Part shown: positions 18,632-27,738 of the stretch, in pieces
How positions within the stretch are numbered: the first letter of the stretch is position 1
Layout: each line of letters starts with the position of its first letter
NCBI RefSeq assembly: GCF_900129275.1
Contig: NZ_FQUX01000010.1
Location: 72,143-110,427 of the forward strand
DNA length: 38,285 bases
Reading direction: 5' to 3'
Source of the DNA: Arenibacter palladensis
Lineage (GTDB): Bacteria; Bacteroidota; Bacteroidia; Flavobacteriales; Flavobacteriaceae
Position numbers and translations under genes: made by a program
Notes under the pieces: model-generated
What the model saw: the letters and a program-made list of their open reading frames with translations, nothing else
The model's database searches: none
What the model was told of the DNA's origin: nothing

Positions 18632-20176
18632 ATGACAAATGCGCATAAAGATGCATTATTCGTTTTGGTTAAATCACTTTCCAAGTCCGAGAAACGTCAA
18701 TTTAAATTGTATGTTGGGCGCCTGGGGGTGAATACCGATGCCAAATTTCTTGCCCTTTTTAATTTAATGGATAAAATTAAGGTATATGATGAAAAATTAA
18801 TACTGGAAAATGGGATTGTAAAGAAAGCCCAGTTATCCAACTTGAAGGCCCACCTTTACAAGCAGATTTTAGTAAGCCTTAGGTTAAACCCTGTGAATCA
18901 GAACATAAGGGTGCAGATCCGGGAGCAATTGGATTTTGCCACAATTCTGTACCAAAAGGGACTGTACAAGCAGAGTCTTAAAATATTGGACAAGGCCAAG
19001 GCTACCGCCATTGAAAATGAGGAGAAAAACGTGGCCTATGAAATAGTGGAATTTGAGAAGTTGATAGAGACCCAGTATATTACCCGTAGTATCCCGGACA
19101 GGGCAGATGAATTGGCGGTGCAGGCCAAACAACTTTCGGCACAGAATGTAATTACTAGTAAATTATCCAACCTTGCACTCCAGTTATATGGGCAAATGTT
19201 AAAAATTGGCTATGTTAGAAGTGATGAGGATATTAAAAGGGTTCAGAAATATTTCGAGAAGCACATGCCGAAGTATAATATCGAAGACTTGGGCTTTAGG
19301 GAAAAGCTTTGGTTGTATAAGGCGCATCTTTGGTATAGTTTTCTGACCCAGGATTTTTTGTCCTGTTATAAGTATTCCAGTAAATGGGTAGATCTTTTTT
19401 ATGAGAATAAGGAAATGATCTATTTAAACCCTGTATTCTTTTTAAAGGGGAACCATTATTTGTTGGAATCTTTATTTTATGTGAAATACAGTTCCCAATT
19501 CAAGGAAACCTTGGAGAAATTGGAAAAAATTGTGAGTAGCAAGGAATTTCCGGACAATGACAATATAGCTTCCTTGGCCTTCCTGTATATCAATTTAAAT
19601 AAATTAAACCTTCATTTCCTGGAGGGCAATTTTGAAAAGGGCCTTTATTTGGTCAAAATCGTAGAATACGGAATCAATAAGCATAAGGATAGGATAGACC
19701 AGCATCATGTTATGGTGTTGTACTATAAGATAGCCTGCCTTTATTTTGGATATGGGGATAACAAAACCTGTATTCAGTATTTAAAGAGGATCATTAACAA
19801 CAAGAACCTAAAAATGCGTGAGGACCTTATGTGCTTTGCCCGGGTACTAAGTCTTATTGCCCATTACGAGGCCGGTATGGACTATCACTTGGAAGTACAG
19901 CTGAAAAGCACCTATAAGTTCCTGTTAAAAATGAACGATCTTCATGCCGTACAGAAGGAAATGATTAAATTCTTAAGAGGTTTGGGCGATATCTACCCGC
20001 ACGAGTTGCCCAACGAGTTCCAAAAGTTGTACGATGAATTAAAAAAATACGAAAACCATCCCTATGAAAAACGTGCTTTCTTATATTTGGACATTATTTC
20101 ATGGTTGGAAAGTCATCTACAAAATAAACCCGTAGCGCAAATTATTAAGGAGAAGGCCATGTCCGTTACCCGTTAA
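18632..20176 (+). CDS. Conserved hypothetical helical-repeat protein
   Basis: The protein has 514 residues, no signal peptide and no membrane segment. It is almost entirely alpha-helical and rich in Lys, Leu and Tyr. Helix pairs resemble TPR repeats (LYQKGLYKQSLKILDKAKATA at about 110-130; YKIACLYFGYGDNKTCIQYLKRII at about 365-390). The N-terminal FVLVKSLSKSEKRQFKLYV is a striking basic helix. I do not recognise a named family; proteins of this look are frequent in the phylum. The promoter region is shared with divergent leuAB. The permease start follows the stop by 9 bp. Confidence 0.75.
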   Translation: MTNAHKDALFVLVKSLSKSEKRQFKLYVGRLGVNTDAKFLALFNLMDKIKVYDEKLILENGIVKKAQLSNLKAHLYKQILVSLRLNPVNQNIRVQIREQLDFATILYQKGLYKQSLKILDKAKATAIENEEKNVAYEIVEFEKLIETQYITRSIPDRADELAVQAKQLSAQNVITSKLSNLALQLYGQMLKIGYVRSDEDIKRVQKYFEKHMPKYNIEDLGFREKLWLYKAHLWYSFLTQDFLSCYKYSSKWVDLFYENKEMIYLNPVFFLKGNHYLLESLFYVKYSSQFKETLEKLEKIVSSKEFPDNDNIASLAFLYINLNKLNLHFLEGNFEKGLYLVKIVEYGINKHKDRIDQHHVMVLYYKIACLYFGYGDNKTCIQYLKRIINNKNLKMREDLMCFARVLSLIAHYEAGMDYHLEVQLKSTYKFLLKMNDLHAVQKEMIKFLRGLGDIYPHELPNEFQKLYDELKKYENHPYEKRAFLYLDIISWLESHLQNKPVAQIIKEKAMSVTR

Positions 20177-20185
20177 AAAATATTT

Positions 20186-21046
20186 TTGAAAAGTAAGAGC
20201 CTTCACATCAACCATTTGCTGGAGATTAATCTGGCCATGATTTTTATAAGTACTTCCGGAGCTTTGGGCAGATACGTGCAGCTTCCGGTGCCCGTTACCA
20301 TAGCCAGTAGGGCGGGCTTGGCATTTTTGTTTCTATTGCTCTATTGTAAATGGAAGAAAATATCGTTTCGTATTGCCAAAAAGGATCACCCTATTCTTTT
20401 TTTAAGCGGTATTTTTATGGGGATCCATTGGTTGACCTATTTCTATGCCCTGCAGCTTTCCAGTGTGGCCATAGGTATGTTGTCTATGTTTACATACCCT
20501 ATTCTAACGGCCTTATTGGAACCATTGATTTTAAAAACGCCGTTCCAAAGAATTCATTTTGTCCTAGGACTTTTGGTATTGGCCGGAATTTATCTGTTGG
20601 CTCCCGACTTTGAAACCGGCAATTCACATATTGTGGCCGTGGGTCTTGGTGTTTTTTCGGCACTGGCCTATGCCATTAGGAATATTATCCTAAAGTCTAG
20701 GGCGGCCCATTACAATGGGTCCTTAATGATGACCTACCAAACTGGCATAGTTGGGTTTATTTTGGCACCGGTATTTTTTATTTATAATGTGGATGCCATT
20801 GCAGACCAATGGCCGGCACTGTTAACATTGGCCTTGTTCACTACTGCCATTGGGCATACCCTATTTCTCAATTGTTTTAAGCACTTTAGCATTACTACGG
20901 TGAGTATCTTAAGCAGCGTGCAACCGGTTTATGGTATATTGATAGGAGTGGTTTTTCTTTCGGAAATTCCTAGTTGGACTACGGTCATGGGCGGAATACT
21001 TATTCTTAGCTCTGTAGTTATAGAGAGTGTAAGGTCTTACAAATAA
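20186..21046 (+). CDS. EamA/DMT-family permease
   Basis: The protein has 286 residues with ten predicted transmembrane helices in two EamA halves (about 15-145 and 150-285). The typical EamA stretches are MLSMFTYPILTALLEPLIL in half one and ILSSVQPVYGILIGVVFLSE in half two. Family members export metabolites or amino acids; the substrate is not readable. I accept a TTG start at 20186: no ATG precedes the first helix in frame, and the next Met (residue 18) is inside it. The start lies 9 bp after the preceding stop, suggesting co-translation. Confidence 0.85.
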   Translation: MKSKSLHINHLLEINLAMIFISTSGALGRYVQLPVPVTIASRAGLAFLFLLLYCKWKKISFRIAKKDHPILFLSGIFMGIHWLTYFYALQLSSVAIGMLSMFTYPILTALLEPLILKTPFQRIHFVLGLLVLAGIYLLAPDFETGNSHIVAVGLGVFSALAYAIRNIILKSRAAHYNGSLMMTYQTGIVGFILAPVFFIYNVDAIADQWPALLTLALFTTAIGHTLFLNCFKHFSITTVSILSSVQPVYGILIGVVFLSEIPSWTTVMGGILILSSVVIESVRSYK

Positions 21047-21054
21047 ATCATATA

Positions 21055-21579
21055 CTAGTTATTTATGCCGGGGGTAGTGGGATTATACTCCTTGACCAGG
21101 CTTTCGGTAAGTTTTTCGAAGTCGTTGTTTTTGGCCATTCCCCTTACTTTAACAGGGTCAAAATTTCCATTGAAGTAGAGAAATGAACCCGTTTTATTAT
21201 TGTTGTTGAATATTAGAATTTCCTTGACCGAATTTTTGCGTTCCCTTATGGAAACTATGGAACGTTTTAAATCATCATTTTTACGATAAATCTCGATAAA
21301 GGAATTTCCGGTAATACCGTTCATTTGCTTGTTAAGGAAATCGGCTCTCGCAGGAGTGGCAACAGGAAACTGCATATACCTTAAGTCTTTGGTGTCGCCT
21401 ACCAAGGCATTTATTTCCGGCGATATATTGCTTATAAGGGATATCATAAAATGGGGCACGCGGATAGCGGTAACCTGGTTGTCATTCTTATGGGCTTCGT
21501 AAAAGGAATCTATGGAATTGTAGCTTCCGCAGGAGATCAATAACATCATACTAGAAATAAATAGTGCTGTCTTGCCCAT
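21055..21579 (-). CDS. DUF4252 lipoprotein
   Basis: The protein has 174 residues, with the lipobox MLLISC (Cys about 17). The mature protein matches the DUF4252 pattern: a short helix (FYEAHKNDNQVTAIRVPHFMISLIS), a conserved LRYMQFPVATPA-like strand, and a C-terminal FLYFNGNFDPVKVRGM motif. Function unknown; in the phylum such genes often sit near ECF sigma factors, but none is present here. It is convergent with the permease gene, with 8 bp between the stops. Confidence 0.82.
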   Translation of the reverse strand: MGKTALFISSMMLLISCGSYNSIDSFYEAHKNDNQVTAIRVPHFMISLISNISPEINALVGDTKDLRYMQFPVATPARADFLNKQMNGITGNSFIEIYRKNDDLKRSIVSIRERKNSVKEILIFNNNNKTGSFLYFNGNFDPVKVRGMAKNNDFEKLTESLVKEYNPTTPGINN

Positions 21580-21596
21580 GGAAAAATTTTTAAGCT

Positions 21597-21614
21597 GGCC
21601 ATATGCATATGGCC
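21597..21614. promoter_or_regulatory. 18-bp perfect palindrome upstream of the DUF4252 gene
   Basis: GGCCATATGCATATGGCC is fully self-complementary and lies 18 bp upstream of the DUF4252 start codon. Its position suits an operator or a 5'-leader hairpin. Confidence 0.4.
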
Positions 21615-21748
21615 TCAGTTAAAGGTAATGAAAATTTAGTTGTTAGGCGTGATCCGAATGTTCCTGTACTTGTCCCAGCCATTTAGGTTGATGTGGAATG
21701 TACACTAAAGAATCCTTCCGATACCTCATGGACCTGTGCAGAGGTAAT

Positions 21749-22447
21749 TTACTTACAGGCGTTCCAAACACTATCTTCGGGGGGTGGTGCTATAATCTGC
21801 AACAATTCTCTTTTTACGGGATGTATAAAAGCAAGGCTTCTGGCGTGCAGATGAATGCTTCCGTCTTTATTGCTTCGGTCCGCCCCGTATTTTAAATCCC
21901 CTTTTATGACACACCCAATAGCTGCCAATTGTGCCCTAATTTGATGGTGGCGACCTGTTTTTAAATCAATTTCCAATAAAAAATAACGGTCCAGTTGCTT
22001 CATCACCTTATAGTCCAAAATAGCCTTTTTACTATCTGGCACTTCCTTAATATGGCCGTAGGATTTATTCTGCTTCGGATTGCGTTTTAGCCAATGGGTC
22101 AAGGTGCCCTTTTCCTGTTCCGGCATTTTATTGACTACCGCCCAATAGGTCTTTTGGGCATCTTTTTCGGCAAACAATTTGTTGAGCCTTGGCAGGGCCT
22201 TTGAGGTTTTTGCAAAGACCACAATACCTGTGGTTGGCCTATCCAGCCTGTGTGCCACGCCCAAATATACGTTCCCGGGTTTGTTGTCTTTGGTCTTTAT
22301 ATATTGTTTTACGACCTCGCTGAGGGGAGTGTCGCCGGTTTTATCGCCCTGCACAATATCGCCCGCCCTTTTATTGATGGCTATAAGATGGTTATCCTCG
22401 TATAAGACCTGTAAATTCTCTGGGGTAGAAATTGTTTTTGTGGACAC
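21749..22447 (-). CDS. RluA-family pseudouridine synthase
   Basis: The 232-residue protein has the catalytic motif HRLDRPTTGIVVF at about 86-98 (Asp nucleophile) and the downstream GRHHQIRAQLAAIG. There is no N-terminal S4 domain, so it belongs to the short RluC/TruC-like group that modifies rRNA or tRNA uridines. The RNA target cannot be assigned. It lies 76 bp after panB on the same strand. Confidence 0.92.
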   Translation of the reverse strand: MSTKTISTPENLQVLYEDNHLIAINKRAGDIVQGDKTGDTPLSEVVKQYIKTKDNKPGNVYLGVAHRLDRPTTGIVVFAKTSKALPRLNKLFAEKDAQKTYWAVVNKMPEQEKGTLTHWLKRNPKQNKSYGHIKEVPDSKKAILDYKVMKQLDRYFLLEIDLKTGRHHQIRAQLAAIGCVIKGDLKYGADRSNKDGSIHLHARSLAFIHPVKRELLQIIAPPPEDSVWNACK

Positions 22448-22523
22448 TTTGGAATTGATTATCTAGTTTATAGAAGATGTGCGCAATAAAATGGCAGACC
22501 TTATACAGGAATAAATATATTGC

Positions 22524-23342
22524 TTAGTATTGTTCCTCGTCACTAGGGAAGTCCCTCGTTTTTACATCGTCTACATACTTGGAAATGGCATTGCCCATTT
22601 CTTCATATAGATTGAGGTACCTCCGCAAAAATCTTGGATTGAATTCCTGGGTTATTCCCAAGAGGTCGTGAATTACCAACACCTGTCCGTCTACACCATT
22701 TCCTGCGCCAATGCCAATAATGGGAATGGAGACACTTTCTGCTACTTCCTTGGCCAATTTGGCGGGTATTTTTTCAAGAACTATGGCAAAACACCCCATT
22801 TTTTCCAAAAGTTTGGCATCTTCAATGAGTTTATGTGCTTCTTCTTCCTCTTTTGCCCTTACTGTATAAGTGCCAAATTTATAAATGGACTGAGGGGTCA
22901 GGCCCAAATGTCCCATTACGGGAATACCTGCATTGAGAATCCTTTTTACAGATTCCTTAATTTCCTGCCCACCTTCTACCTTTACGGCATGGGCACCACT
23001 TTCTTTCATGATCCTGATGGCCGACCGCAAGGCCTCTTTGGGATCACTTTGGTAACTTCCAAAAGGTATGTCCACCACCACTAGGGCGCGGTTTACTGCC
23101 CGTATTACCGAAGAGGCATGATAGATCATTTGGTCTAAGGTAATGGGAAGGGTGGTTTCATGTCCGGCCATAACATTACTGGCAGAATCGCCCACCAATA
23201 TTACATCCACATTGGCGGCATCGACAATTTTTGCCATAGAATAATCATAAGCCGTTAACATGGATATTTTCTCCCCGTTTTTTTTCATATCAACGAGGGA
23301 TTTTACAGTTACTCTTTTGTATTCTTTTTTGGTAGCGGACAT
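22524..23342 (-). CDS. panB: 3-methyl-2-oxobutanoate hydroxymethyltransferase
   Basis: The 272-residue protein shows [41 protein letters not shown] (metal-binding Asp), [33 protein letters not shown], the catalytic region [21 protein letters not shown] and the C-terminal YLNLYEEMG. It transfers a hydroxymethyl group from methylene-THF to 2-oxoisovalerate for pantothenate and CoA synthesis. The substrate is shared with the LeuA reaction encoded 5 kb away. Confidence 0.97.
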   Translation of the reverse strand: MSATKKEYKRVTVKSLVDMKKNGEKISMLTAYDYSMAKIVDAANVDVILVGDSASNVMAGHETTLPITLDQMIYHASSVIRAVNRALVVVDIPFGSYQSDPKEALRSAIRIMKESGAHAVKVEGGQEIKESVKRILNAGIPVMGHLGLTPQSIYKFGTYTVRAKEEEEAHKLIEDAKLLEKMGCFAIVLEKIPAKLAKEVAESVSIPIIGIGAGNGVDGQVLVIHDLLGITQEFNPRFLRRYLNLYEEMGNAISKYVDDVKTRDFPSDEEQY

Positions 23343-23464
23343 CTAGATTGTATTTGGTGGGATAAAAGTAATGATTTGTTCCAAAAATTATGAATCTAGC
23401 AATAGTTAGTTCCCAAATTTTTATTTTTTAACTATTTTTATGTGATGGTCAAGACCTTATAAAT

Positions 23465-23926
23465 ATGGATAATACTAAACTTTTCATTTTGGCTTTGTTG
23501 ATGGCTTTTCATTTTGGCAATGCCCAGAATAATGAGGAAAAGATGGTTAAAAAAACCATAGAAGCTTTTTTTGAAGCTTTTCACCAACAGGATTCAATGG
23601 CAATTAGGGAAACGGTTTCCAAAGATATCGTGCTACAGACCATTGGGAAAGATGCGGATGGGAGGGAAGTAGTGAAAACAGATGATTTCAACCATTTTTT
23701 AAAATCGATAGTAGCCATTCCCGCTACCACAAAATTTGAAGAAAAAATAATGTCCTATAACATTCAAATTGATGGTGCCATGGCCAATGCTTGGACCAAC
23801 TACGAATTTTGGGTGAACGATAGCTTTAGCCATTGTGGCGTAAATTCGTTTCAACTATTTAATGACCAAGGCAGCTGGAAGATTATTTATTTGATAGATA
23901 CCAGAAGAAAAGAAGGCTGTGATTAG
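23465..23926 (+). CDS. Secreted NTF2-like (SnoaL/DUF4440-type) protein
   Basis: The protein has 153 residues. The signal peptide ends near HFGNAQN (about residue 20). An NTF2-like alpha+beta cone follows: a long helix MVKKTIEAFFEAFHQQDSMA, a linker, and the C-terminal strands NSFQLFNDQGSWKIIYLIDT. Such domains bind small molecules or act as simple enzymes; nothing indicates the ligand. The stop codon abuts the stop of the convergent gene remnant with no gap. Confidence 0.8.
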   Translation: MDNTKLFILALLMAFHFGNAQNNEEKMVKKTIEAFFEAFHQQDSMAIRETVSKDIVLQTIGKDADGREVVKTDDFNHFLKSIVAIPATTKFEEKIMSYNIQIDGAMANAWTNYEFWVNDSFSHCGVNSFQLFNDQGSWKIIYLIDTRRKEGCD

Positions 23927-24124
23927 TTAGGGTAATTCGTTTTCCATGGAGGAAATAAATTTGATCAAGGCTTCGGGCTGATCGGTTTGTATCCCGTTAT
24001 GGGCACCTCTATGGGCTATAACATAGGTGCTGCCGTTTTTAGGGTTGGGCAGCCCGGTTTGCGGGTAGCCATAAGCAGGACCCAGAAGGACTATTAACAT
24101 TATTGTTATAAAAGGCCTATGCAT
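23927..24124 (-). pseudogene. Secreted glycerophosphodiester phosphodiesterase relic with in-frame internal deletion
   Basis: The frame encodes 65 residues: a signal peptide (to about residue 22), then VIAHRGAHNGI, the N-terminal catalytic motif of GDPD enzymes, followed immediately by QTDQPEALIKFI, which matches their C-terminal GIQTDxPxxLIxxL motif. About 200 residues between the two ends are missing. The join lies near 23990-23995, at a GI dipeptide found in both motifs, which suggests a deletion by short homology. The metal-binding Glu residues and second catalytic His are gone, so it cannot be active. It is the last gene of the propeller cluster, 47 bp after the preceding stop. A functional short peptide is possible but unlikely. 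Confidence 0.75.
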
Positions 24125-24171
24125 TGGTGTTATGCTTTAAATAACGGCATGGCTATGGCCAATATGGCGTT

Positions 24172-26301
24172 CTATGGTTCAATCAGCTTATGGTATGCGG
24201 CCAAATAATAGGGTAGGAGGTAAAAGGTGCCTTCGTGTTCTGCATATCCATTACCTTCGTTATCATGGAGAACAGTGGCATCCCTATCCAATCTTACGTG
24301 GCCCCTTTCGTCTATTGGGAGTGCATAGGTGTCATTACCCCAGCCCATATCTGCAGATTGTCCCGGTGTGGGGTCCAATTGTATGTCCAGGCGGTGGGTG
24401 TTGTCCATATCATAACCTATCAGGTCCAACGGGATACGTTGCAAGGTTTCCGTCATATAACGATTGTCTAGGCTACTCTTGTAGTATCTGTCTATACTAG
24501 CTTTGGCAAACAATGGATTTTCTGTAAACAGCTCTTGCGGCTTAAAAAACCCTTGATCCACCTTTTGTGTAAAAAAACCGGCCATAGCACCATATAGTCC
24601 GTCCCAAAAGGCATTTTTCTGCTTGCTGATATGCAGCCAGGCATTCTCTAGGGCAATGCGGTACATGATTTGTCTTTCCGGATTCTTTTCGTAATTAATG
24701 AGGCCGTAAAGACTCATAAGCCCCAGATTGTTGTCCCATGGGACTGCATTTTCCGGGGGAAAAAATTCTTTGGCATGCATGGCATAGATATCATAATTTT
24801 CCTTTTCGCGCAACATTTCGGCCACCTCATCATATTTGGGATCTCCGGTAACATGCGAGGCTACATTTAAAAAGGAAAGCATCATCATAGCATTGAGTCC
24901 GCGTTGGTCCCAGCCCCAAATGGAATTGAAATAGTCAGGGTCAAAACTGCCCCAGCGTGTTGGTTTCCCGTCATAATCCACCAATTTGAAACCATGTTTT
25001 ATAAGGTGGTCGGTTACATCTGCGACCACTTGTTTAACGGCATCCTTTTCTTCCTTGGTCTCTGCAATCAAATCGTGATAAATGCCATAATAAAAATAAT
25101 GTCCGGCCAATTCGTCCGAGCTAGTATCGCATTTCCATCTATAATTTCCGTCTTCACTAAGTGGGAAACGAGGAAAAATATCCTTCCAGAAGGGGTCGTT
25201 TTTCTGATGTCTAGTATTGTATTCCTTGCTATATTGTTCGTTAACGGGTTCATGCCAATCCACAGGAATGATCACCCTTGCCGGAAACCCGGGTTCATGG
25301 GTAATGTCTACCAACCATTTTAGGGCATAAAAGCTTCTATTGGCCAGTTCCCTGGCCTCCGGATCCTTGGTAATGGCGTATCGGAAGGCCTGTGCTGCAC
25401 CGTACATAGCGGTATATTGCCCATCATTATCCGAAATGGCCAACTGACTTGTATTAATATTGAATTGTTCGGTAAGATGGTTTTGACAGATAAAACCCAT
25501 CCTGTTATGTCTTTCTTCTACCTGTTTTGTAAAATAGGCCGCTTTTTCGGGGTAGGTCATTTTTTTGGAAACAATTTGGGCAATGCCGTTCCTAGTGGCG
25601 ATCCAGGCAGTACCGTCCTGGTCAACAGCTATGGAGTTTACATGGTTGTCCGGCAACCATCTGCGGTTTGCCCTGTAGTAAAAAACATTTTCCTCAACCC
25701 TGAAAGCCCCAATTTCGGTGCCAAACCATACCTCACCTTTTGGTCCTGGGGCTGCACAAGTGAAATGATTGTATGGCACTCCTTCCTTACCGGTAAACAG
25801 TGTCCATTTACCATTTTCCAAATAGCCTATGCCTTGTTTGGCACCAAACCACAATCGGTTTTTTGTGTCCACTGTCAAGGCTGCCACCTCTTTCAAGGCC
25901 CAACTATAATTGGTGTCGGAGGGTAGCTCCTGCTTCCATTTATTGTTGCCAATATTAAAATACAGGCCATTTTCACAACCCACATAGGTGGTGTTCATGT
26001 AATTGGATGTGCTGAGGACCTTACCGGCCTCCTGGGGTATGCCCTTATATTTGGGTATAGCTGTGGAAGAATTACCCTTATTGCTAGAAATCCATTTGGA
26101 ACCTTTCCATTCGTATTGCCCCGATGAGGTGGTTGCGATAGGGATATTGTCAACAATTGATATTTGATCAATATTGCCCTGGGGAAGTCCAACAGAAATG
26201 TTATTGATAAGGGCGACATCCTGATAAAATGAGGTTTCCTGAGCACAGACTTCAAAGGAAAAATGAAGGATCAAGGCTAATGCAAATAGAATTCTATACA
26301 T
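24172..26301 (-). CDS. Secreted two-domain protein: Reg_prop-like propeller + unclassified helical enzyme-like domain (paralogue 2)
   Basis: I choose the ATG at 26301 (709 residues, signal peptide MYRILFALALILHFSFEVCA); an ATG at 26328 would overlap the previous gene and spoil the signal peptide. The propeller spans about 25-245, with Reg_prop-type blades (LWFGAKQGIGYLENGKWTLF, VWFGTEIGAFRV, AWIATRNGIAQI). The helical domain runs from about 248 (MTYPEKAAYFTKQVEERHNR). Motifs shared with the paralogue at 27739-29979 are SDNDG..T.MY, QAFRYA.T, PGFP.R, TSSDE (about 393), DYDGKPT.WG and LLPY at the C terminus. Paired helices suggest an alpha/alpha-toroid like several glycosidases and polysaccharide lyases. 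Acidic residues in SDNDG and SSDE are the best catalytic candidates. Substrate unknown. Confidence 0.75.
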   Translation of the reverse strand: MYRILFALALILHFSFEVCAQETSFYQDVALINNISVGLPQGNIDQISIVDNIPIATTSSGQYEWKGSKWISSNKGNSSTAIPKYKGIPQEAGKVLSTSNYMNTTYVGCENGLYFNIGNNKWKQELPSDTNYSWALKEVAALTVDTKNRLWFGAKQGIGYLENGKWTLFTGKEGVPYNHFTCAAPGPKGEVWFGTEIGAFRVEENVFYYRANRRWLPDNHVNSIAVDQDGTAWIATRNGIAQIVSKKMTYPEKAAYFTKQVEERHNRMGFICQNHLTEQFNINTSQLAISDNDGQYTAMYGAAQAFRYAITKDPEARELANRSFYALKWLVDITHEPGFPARVIIPVDWHEPVNEQYSKEYNTRHQKNDPFWKDIFPRFPLSEDGNYRWKCDTSSDELAGHYFYYGIYHDLIAETKEEKDAVKQVVADVTDHLIKHGFKLVDYDGKPTRWGSFDPDYFNSIWGWDQRGLNAMMMLSFLNVASHVTGDPKYDEVAEMLREKENYDIYAMHAKEFFPPENAVPWDNNLGLMSLYGLINYEKNPERQIMYRIALENAWLHISKQKNAFWDGLYGAMAGFFTQKVDQGFFKPQELFTENPLFAKASIDRYYKSSLDNRYMTETLQRIPLDLIGYDMDNTHRLDIQLDPTPGQSADMGWGNDTYALPIDERGHVRLDRDATVLHDNEGNGYAEHEGTFYLLPYYLAAYHKLIEP

Positions 26302-26311
26302 ATTGATTTGG

Positions 26312-27685
26312 TTAAAGTTCGATGACAAAAATTTGCATGGTGGGAGTATTTCCGTCTTTGGAAACCATTCGGTTATAAGCTATTTTACGTCCGTCGTGGG
26401 ACCAAACCGGATTTTTAGGTGGATTTTGTGTCGGTTTCGTCAGGACAGTATTTTTTCCGCCTTCAATATTTAACCCCACCAAAGAATTCTGCCATACATA
26501 CACCAATCTATGGTCTTTGGGGTGCCAGCGAATACCGCCTTGCACGTCCGAGTCAAGAAAAGTACGTTGTATGGCCTCGCCGCCCCAAGGGGATATAGTG
26601 AATATCTGTTTAATATTGTGGTCATCTTTGGCAATATAGGCAAGCATACTCCCCCCGTAGGAGGAACGGACAATGCCTTCGCAACCAGGATATTTGCTAT
26701 TGGCAGTGAAGGTTAATCTTCGTTGACGGGTACCTTTAGGGGGAGCTGGCAAATTGGTTTCGGTACCTTCAAGGGCAGCCTGTCCTGGAATGCTAATATC
26801 TTCTGGGATATCCACTATATAAACCTCATCTACCTGTTCCCCATTTTTACTTAATGTAGTGCCTATAAAGGCCCTTGCCCTTTGGGTAGCGCCATCGGAT
26901 TTCAGGTAGCCGGAACTTCCCACCCAGCTGTCACCTGCCGCTCTACTTATTTCATCAGATCCGGGAACGGGATTTGGTACTACTTTTACCACTACCGTAC
27001 TAAACCATTCCCCAGAAAAATTCTCACCGTCTTGGGATTCGGTAACGGTTACTGGATGATCTTTTTTGGAAACCCCTATGGTTCTAAGATTATGGGTAAG
27101 GCCAGTAGAGTCTTCCAGTTTTTTCATAATGGCGTCGTTATAAGTATAACCTATCCATTTTCCGTCGCCACTAAATTCATGTCTATGGGTACCCCCGCGT
27201 AAAGCTCCCACCGTAAACGGGAAGGAAATGTCCCTAGCATCCATAAAAATGGGCTTTCCAGGTTGGTCATCCTTTATGATTACTCCGGTCCGTCTCCATT
27301 GTTCATAAGGTTTGTCCGGGGTGCAATTTAATAATCCATGTATAAAAACCACCTCATTGTTGGTATGGCTATAGCTTACAGCTCCCACGCCGGGACCATA
27401 GGCCCTGTTTTGTTGCAGTTCGTACAAAACCACTTTTTCGCCGGTTTCAACATGTACCTTTTCAATCTTACCATTGGCCCCAATACCACCGGCCTCGGTT
27501 CGGGTGTCATATACCAGCCATTTATCGTCCGGGGAAAAATTGTCGTTGTTGTCCAGGTCATGGTTATAAGTGAAATCCTGGGTAATCTGCTTTTCCATTT
27601 TATAATTGTCTTTTCCACAAGCACTAAAAAGTATGGGTGTCATGAAGAGAAGGAGCATTGGTTTACTTTCTAAATTTAATTTCAT
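26312..27685 (-). CDS. DUF3748 (YidR-like) TolB-type beta-propeller lipoprotein
   Basis: From the ATG at 27685 the protein has 457 residues and a clean lipobox LFSAC; a start at 27706 would add seven residues. The body closely follows E. coli YidR (DUF3748): FSPDDKWLVYDTR, EVVFIHGL, GALRGGTHRHEFSGDGKWIG, PVPGSDEI.RA, GTETNLPAPPKGTRQRRLTF and QIFTISPWGGEAIQRT. The fold is a WD40/PD40 propeller related to oligogalacturonate lyase. The biochemical function of DUF3748 is not established. It sits between the two propeller-helical paralogues with gaps of 10 and 53 bp, so the three are very likely one operon. The lipid anchor differs from cytosolic YidR. Confidence 0.85.
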   Translation of the reverse strand: MKLNLESKPMLLLFMTPILFSACGKDNYKMEKQITQDFTYNHDLDNNDNFSPDDKWLVYDTRTEAGGIGANGKIEKVHVETGEKVVLYELQQNRAYGPGVGAVSYSHTNNEVVFIHGLLNCTPDKPYEQWRRTGVIIKDDQPGKPIFMDARDISFPFTVGALRGGTHRHEFSGDGKWIGYTYNDAIMKKLEDSTGLTHNLRTIGVSKKDHPVTVTESQDGENFSGEWFSTVVVKVVPNPVPGSDEISRAAGDSWVGSSGYLKSDGATQRARAFIGTTLSKNGEQVDEVYIVDIPEDISIPGQAALEGTETNLPAPPKGTRQRRLTFTANSKYPGCEGIVRSSYGGSMLAYIAKDDHNIKQIFTISPWGGEAIQRTFLDSDVQGGIRWHPKDHRLVYVWQNSLVGLNIEGGKNTVLTKPTQNPPKNPVWSHDGRKIAYNRMVSKDGNTPTMQIFVIEL

Positions 27686-27738
27686 GAGCTTTTTTTGGGT
27701 ATCCATACCATTTTACTTGTTTCTATTATATTCAATTT

